This document shows, one piece after another, positions 59,509-64,000 of a DNA stretch of 64,000 bases (its first letter is position 1; every line of letters begins with the position of its first letter). The stretch is from a candidate division FCPU426 bacterium (GTDB lineage: Bacteria; Oederibacteriota; JAAXVQ01; JAUVAV01). A program made the position numbers and the translations under genes. The notes beneath the pieces are model-generated. The model ran no database searches, was not told where the DNA came from, and was given only the letters and a program-made list of their open reading frames with translations. The stretch spans positions 23,198 through 87,197 of the forward strand of contig JAUVAV010000007.1 of assembly GCA_030591525.1 (NCBI GenBank), given 5' to 3'.

Positions 59509-60159
59509 TTATCGTTTTCGGCTGCTGCCGCCTTCTTCTTTCTTGACCTCCAGCATTACCAAATAGCGTGTGGCCACGGCTTCCATCTCAACCGACATGG
59601 TTTTTACTTTCCGCATAAAAAAATTAAAGATCATAACGCAGGGAATAGCTACGGCCAATCCTCCGGCCGTGGCCACCAGCGCCTCGGCAATACCGGCGGC
59701 CACAACGGTAGGCCCGCCGGATCCGGACGCAGCCAGATCATGAAAAGCCTTGATAATTCCCACCACGGTGCCGAACAATCCGATAAAGGGTGCCGCATTA
59801 CCTAAAGTCCCCAATACTCCCAGATACCTTTCCAGTTTCACCCGCTCCTCTTCCCTGGCCGCAGACAACAGCTCTTGCAATTGGTTATAAGGCAGCTGGT
59901 GATTGATCAGACCCACGCGCAGTACCGCGGCCACCGGGCTGCGGTCGCGTTCGCAAAGTGTGATGGCCCCCTGATAATCATCATTTTCCAGGGACATTTT
60001 TATCCGGGAAAGAAAGCGGGTGGAATCCCCCTTGGCCCGCCGGTAAAAAAGAAAGCGTTCCACTGTAAAAGTCACGGCCAGAATCGAACATAGTAACAGA
60101 ATCATTAATGTAAAACTGCTCCGGAATATTTGGATATAATCAAGATTACCGAGATCCAT
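59509..60159 (-). CDS. ExbB/TolQ-family proton channel protein
   Basis: LGTLGNAAPFIGLFGTVVGIIKAFHDLAASGSGGPTVVAAGIAEALVATAGGLAVAIPCVMIFNFF. Confidence 0.95.
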   Translation of the reverse strand: MDLGNLDYIQIFRSSFTLMILLLCSILAVTFTVERFLFYRRAKGDSTRFLSRIKMSLENDDYQGAITLCERDRSPVAAVLRVGLINHQLPYNQLQELLSAAREEERVKLERYLGVLGTLGNAAPFIGLFGTVVGIIKAFHDLAASGSGGPTVVAAGIAEALVATAGGLAVAIPCVMIFNFFMRKVKTMSVEMEAVATRYLVMLEVKKEEGGSSRKR

Positions 60160-60246
60160 TTTTTACCCTCCTGAAGTTATTTGCTTTATGGTTTTATCTC
60201 CGTTCTTCAATCATAAATGTTCACTTAAGGTACTAATATTTTCCCA

Positions 60247-60384
60247 CTAGGAGAATGAGCAATTAGTCCAGCATTCAAGTATTCCCCTCCCTTTTTGACG
60301 GGAGGGATCGCACCCTCACCTAACCTCTCCCCTCAAGGGAGAGGAATTATTTATATTAAAATCGACTAAATGTTCAAGCTCCCA
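60247..60384. mobile_element. MITE family A, copy 5
   Basis: CTAGGAGAATGAGCAATTAGTC ... GACTAAATGTTCAAGCTCCCAG terminal repeats. Confidence 0.8.
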
Positions 60385-60402
60385 GCTTACGACACAGTTA
60401 TT

Positions 60403-63400
60403 TTACTTCTTTTTTTTATCCGTTTTTTTCGAACCAGCACCCGTCTTTTTCGCCAGAAATTCATTTACCGCGGCTTTATGCTCTATTTTTATAATCGATA
60501 AGCGGCTCTTCGCGGCCTGGGTCCACTCGGGCTTGCCTCCGGAGGTGGACAAATCCCCGTAAACTCCGTAAGCCGGACCCCACTGCTGGGTCTCTTCATA
60601 CAGCGCACCCAATTTCGCCAAGGCGGTTAAGCGGTAAACCTCATTTTTAGGCCGCAGCAAACGCATTTTCTCAAAGGTCTTGGCCGCCTCGGTTTTATTT
60701 TCCAACTGCATATAGGCGTCGGCAATGGAATACAGCATTTCAGCTTTTTGTTCGGCGAATTCTTTTTTTCCAAGCATTTCCTGATATATTTTAATTGCGG
60801 ACTGAAAACGTTTTTCTTCCTGGTAGGTACTGGCAATCTGGATAAGAGCTTCTTTAGCCCTGGTATCTTTGGGATACCGCTTGTAGAACTCGGTATAAGT
60901 CATTATTGCCTGCCGCCATTTTTTAAGCTTTTTATAGCACAAGGCAATATTATAAAACGCGTTGGGGGCATAATCCGTCTTGGAATCCAAATCCACTATG
61001 GACTGGTAGGCTTCTATGGCCGCCTCATAATCCTCTTTGGCAAAATAAGCTCCGCCCAGGCGCAAACGTATATCCGGAGCCAATTCATGCGTGCCAAAAT
61101 TACGTACAAAAGCTTTGTAATTCCGGATCGCTTTATCGCGCTGCCCCAATCCTTCGTAGGCCACCGCCATATAATACTGGGCGTTGGGCAGGAGTGAACT
61201 CTCCGGATAATCGGCTATGAGCTGCCGGAAAGCCGCTATTGTCTGTTCCAGGTTCTTTTCCTGGTAATATATCTCCCCCACCCGGTAGAGGGCATCAATG
61301 GCCAGGCGGCTTCGCGGGAATTTCTTGACAAATTCCATCAACTGAGGAACCGCATCGGCTGTGGCGCCCTTGCGGTAATAACTAAGTTGTATTCCCTCCA
61401 TGGCGTCCTTGACCTTGGGATCTTCGGGATAATCGTTAATGAATTTTTTATAAGCCGCAACCGCCTGGTCATCCCGCTTGGCATTGTAGTAGGCTTGGGC
61501 GATATGAATCTGCATTTCCTTGCGATAAGGATTCTGATCTTCCGGCCACTGCTCGAGCAGGCGATAGGCGGCAATGGCCTCATCATATTTTTGAGCCTTG
61601 AAAAAAGTTTCTCCCATCCGAAAAGCCGCTTCCGGAGCCTTATCGCTTTTCTTGTAATAGGTAACCACTTTTTTCCAGGCATCAATGGCATTGGCGTAAT
61701 ACTCCAACTGATAATAGGCCTGACCGGCATAAAAAAGAGCATCCCCGGCTTCGGGCATTTTGGGGTTTTCCTTGGCAAAGCGCTCGTAGTTTACAATTGC
61801 GTCCTCGTACTTCTTGCCGTTGAAAAGGCCGTGTGCCAGCATCAGGGAACCGTAGATTTTCAGTTTGGCCGGCGCATCCCCGCTTTCCGCCAGATTCTGG
61901 GCGGTTTTGCGGGCCAGACGGTACTTGCCCAATTCAAAATAACTGTAAGCCAGGCCTAGTTGGGCCCAGTTTAAAACCGGTGAATCCGAAAAATTTTCCA
62001 CGATTTTTTTAAACTGCCCCGCGGCTTGGGAAAACATATTCATGTGGTAGTAAGCCTCGCCCAGATAGAAATAGGAAAGCGAGCGCCATGTGCTCTTGGA
62101 AGGCGGAAAATTCGCGGCCAGCACCTTAAGAATATAATGGGTGGTGGAGATAAGCTGTTCATATTGCTGGGGTATGTAAAAAGCCATTTGCAAAGATGCC
62201 AGGGCGGCATCGGAAATATCCGAATATTTATACTTCATTAAAATGCTTTGATAGATCGGAACCGCCTGCCCGTATAATTCCTGCTTAAAATAGCTGTTCG
62301 CCAGCAGATAGGTGGCCAGCTGCACGTTCTCATGAATAGGATAAGTAGTCAAAAATTGCTTGAAAGTCTTTAAAGCTTCCGGGATCCGGCCGCTGCGCAG
62401 CATAGTCCAGCCCGCTTTGAATTTCGCGCTGCCGGCAACGTAGGTATTGGGATATTGCGTCACCGTTTGATTATAAGCCGCGATCGCCTCTTCCTCTCGT
62501 TCCAGTTGACGAAGGCACTCTCCTTTTAGATACATCGCGTAGCTCGCCAGGCTGGAGCGTTCGGTTTCGGCCAGCAGAACTTTAAATCTCTTCAGCGCCG
62601 AGGCGAAATCCTCCTGCCGCATATAACAGACTCCCAGTTTGTATAGGGCATTCGCGCGATATTTTGAGGTAGGATAGGCTGCCATAAAGGCCTGGAATTC
62701 CTTGACCGCCACGGAATAATTCCTGCCCTTGTAGTAGGTATCAGCCTTGCTGTAAGCGGCATCCAGTACAAAGATGGAATCAGGGTGCTGCTGTACGATT
62801 TTCTTAAACTTCGCCGCGGCCGGCAGGTAACGGCCCAGGTTTTCAAGGCAGCGGCCTTCATAATAAACCGCCGCATCGCCTTCCACGCACTGGAAATACT
62901 GCAAAGCCTGGGCGTACTGCTGGTTGTAATAATAAATCAGACCCAGGGGCATTTTTACCTTTTTTTCCGTCCTATAATGAGGAAAACGCCGGGTAAGCCG
63001 TTCAATGGCAGCCGCGGCGTTGCGCCATTTACGGCGCGCGATATGACACAGGGCCTGGCCGTAATAGGCTTCGGCCCTTAAAAAAGAACCGGGATACTTT
63101 TCCATAAAGCTTTGCCAAAGCTTAAGGGCGCCTTTATAATCCTTTTGATTATAAGCGCACTCACCCAGACGATAGCCGGCGGAAGGGGAAAAAGACTGGT
63201 TGGGATACCGCTTTAGAAATTCCTGGAATGACTTGGAGGCCTTTTCATAAAAACCCTGTTGAAAGCGGGTTTCCGCCGCCATATACAAGGCCCGCGGCGC
63301 CCGGGCCATTCTGGGAAACTGCTTGTAATATTCCTGCCATAATCCCGGCAGACTCTTATCCTGGGGATCGGCGATCGTGGCTTCAAACGCATCCTGCCAA

Positions 63401-63513
63401 CCCTGCTTGGCCGCCTTTTCTTTTTCCAGATCAACGGCCCAGCCCGTACTTGCTCCTACTGCATAAATCGCCAACCCTGCCAAAACCGTAAGGAAATTTG
63501 CTTTACCCGGCAT
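60403..63513 (-). CDS. Giant periplasmic TPR protein (1036 aa)
   Basis: Signal peptide then continuous TPR/YbgF-BamD-like repeats (FQQGFYEKASKSFQEFLKRYPNQSFSPSAGYRLGECAY...). Confidence 0.9.
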   Translation of the reverse strand: MPGKANFLTVLAGLAIYAVGASTGWAVDLEKEKAAKQGWQDAFEATIADPQDKSLPGLWQEYYKQFPRMARAPRALYMAAETRFQQGFYEKASKSFQEFLKRYPNQSFSPSAGYRLGECAYNQKDYKGALKLWQSFMEKYPGSFLRAEAYYGQALCHIARRKWRNAAAAIERLTRRFPHYRTEKKVKMPLGLIYYYNQQYAQALQYFQCVEGDAAVYYEGRCLENLGRYLPAAAKFKKIVQQHPDSIFVLDAAYSKADTYYKGRNYSVAVKEFQAFMAAYPTSKYRANALYKLGVCYMRQEDFASALKRFKVLLAETERSSLASYAMYLKGECLRQLEREEEAIAAYNQTVTQYPNTYVAGSAKFKAGWTMLRSGRIPEALKTFKQFLTTYPIHENVQLATYLLANSYFKQELYGQAVPIYQSILMKYKYSDISDAALASLQMAFYIPQQYEQLISTTHYILKVLAANFPPSKSTWRSLSYFYLGEAYYHMNMFSQAAGQFKKIVENFSDSPVLNWAQLGLAYSYFELGKYRLARKTAQNLAESGDAPAKLKIYGSLMLAHGLFNGKKYEDAIVNYERFAKENPKMPEAGDALFYAGQAYYQLEYYANAIDAWKKVVTYYKKSDKAPEAAFRMGETFFKAQKYDEAIAAYRLLEQWPEDQNPYRKEMQIHIAQAYYNAKRDDQAVAAYKKFINDYPEDPKVKDAMEGIQLSYYRKGATADAVPQLMEFVKKFPRSRLAIDALYRVGEIYYQEKNLEQTIAAFRQLIADYPESSLLPNAQYYMAVAYEGLGQRDKAIRNYKAFVRNFGTHELAPDIRLRLGGAYFAKEDYEAAIEAYQSIVDLDSKTDYAPNAFYNIALCYKKLKKWRQAIMTYTEFYKRYPKDTRAKEALIQIASTYQEEKRFQSAIKIYQEMLGKKEFAEQKAEMLYSIADAYMQLENKTEAAKTFEKMRLLRPKNEVYRLTALAKLGALYEETQQWGPAYGVYGDLSTSGGKPEWTQAAKSRLSIIKIEHKAAVNEFLAKKTGAGSKKTDKKKK

Positions 63514-63615
63514 AATATTTCCCCTTTTAAAATTTTAATCCCGCATTATTTTACCGCAAAGATATAGAGACTGTAAAGTAATTAAAGGATATTTTTAAAA
63601 AACCATCTCAGACCA

Positions 63616-64000
63616 TCAGTCCAGCTCCAGTCCGCCATCCCCGCCCAGCGGAACCGCGCTCTGGATTTTAACGGACTCGATATTTGTTTTAATAACTTTA
63701 CCGTTGGCATCGGTAATAATCAACTGCGAACTGAAATTACCATCCGGAGCCGGCAATCCCCGGTCATCCTTGCCGTTCCATACTATTTGGTTGGGCGGAT
63801 TGTCTTCTCCGGAATAGGTGCGTACGATATCCCCGTTTTGATCCTTAATATTCATCTCCCACTCCTGGATGGTATATTTGGATACCGCGGTCACGGCAAA
63901 AGTTGTGGTTTTCCTGATACCCACGGGCGAGAAAATCTTAGGCGTGGCCTTAATACTGACCTCAAATCCGCCGAACGAATACCCGGCCGAAATTTTATGG
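63616..64000 (-). CDS. FlgD-like Ig domain-containing protein, C-terminal part (runs off the window)
   Basis: HKISAGYSFGGFEVSIKATPKIFSPVGIRKTTTFAVTAVSKYTIQEWEMNIKDQNGDIVRTYSGEDNPPNQIVWNGKDDRGLPAPDG; the frame stays open to the window end, so the track start at 63924 is internal. Confidence 0.75.
   Translation of the reverse strand, partial: HKISAGYSFGGFEVSIKATPKIFSPVGIRKTTTFAVTAVSKYTIQEWEMNIKDQNGDIVRTYSGEDNPPNQIVWNGKDDRGLPAPDGNFSSQLIITDANGKVIKTNIESVKIQSAVPLGGDGGLELD

Noticed and set aside
1-64000. tRNA, rRNA, prophage, intact transposase, toxin-antitoxin or defence genes
   Set aside because: None recognised in any strand; a tRNAscan-SE/HMM search would be needed to exclude divergent cases.

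Overview
The window is a chromosomal segment from an uncharacterised, probably uncultured, diderm bacterium. It is mostly minus-strand housekeeping genes: rpsI/rplM, thiL, nnr, pyk, pgpA, pgsA, rimO, yajQ, rodZ-like, lolA-like, ftsK, rnj, M16 peptidase, phosphomannomutase genes, AsmA, recA, uvrC/uvrB, pheS, trmH-like, rplT/rpmI/infC, nusB, an FMN-riboswitch-controlled rib operon, and a TonB/ExbB/ExbD/ExbD/TPR cluster. I see no CRISPR array, tRNA, rRNA or intact transposase. The points most worth a second look are: (1) a 157-bp IS66-like MITE (GTAA ends, 8-bp target-site duplication) inserted exactly at the nusB start codon, where the duplication regenerates the ATG and the MITE end supplies a new Shine-Dalgarno; (2) an attenuator-like leader (segment/anti-segment/segment plus U-tract) before infC, which appears to start at AUC/AUU; (3) a stand-alone unit, absent from the ORF track, for a 24-aa Lys-rich histone-tail-like peptide with its own promoter, SD and terminator; (4) a 2.3-kaa secreted protein with 14 propeller-like repeats, two very long Thr-Pro blocks and a perfect TTGACA-N17-TATAAT promoter; (5) a roughly 80-aa TPR cassette shared by two otherwise unrelated convergent genes; (6) an AT-rich two-gene insert flanked by a fossil copy of the 3' end of a TPR gene; (7) several MITE/palindrome families that sit at operon junctions, especially throughout the rib operon. 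All homology calls are from recognition of the sequence only; no database search was run.
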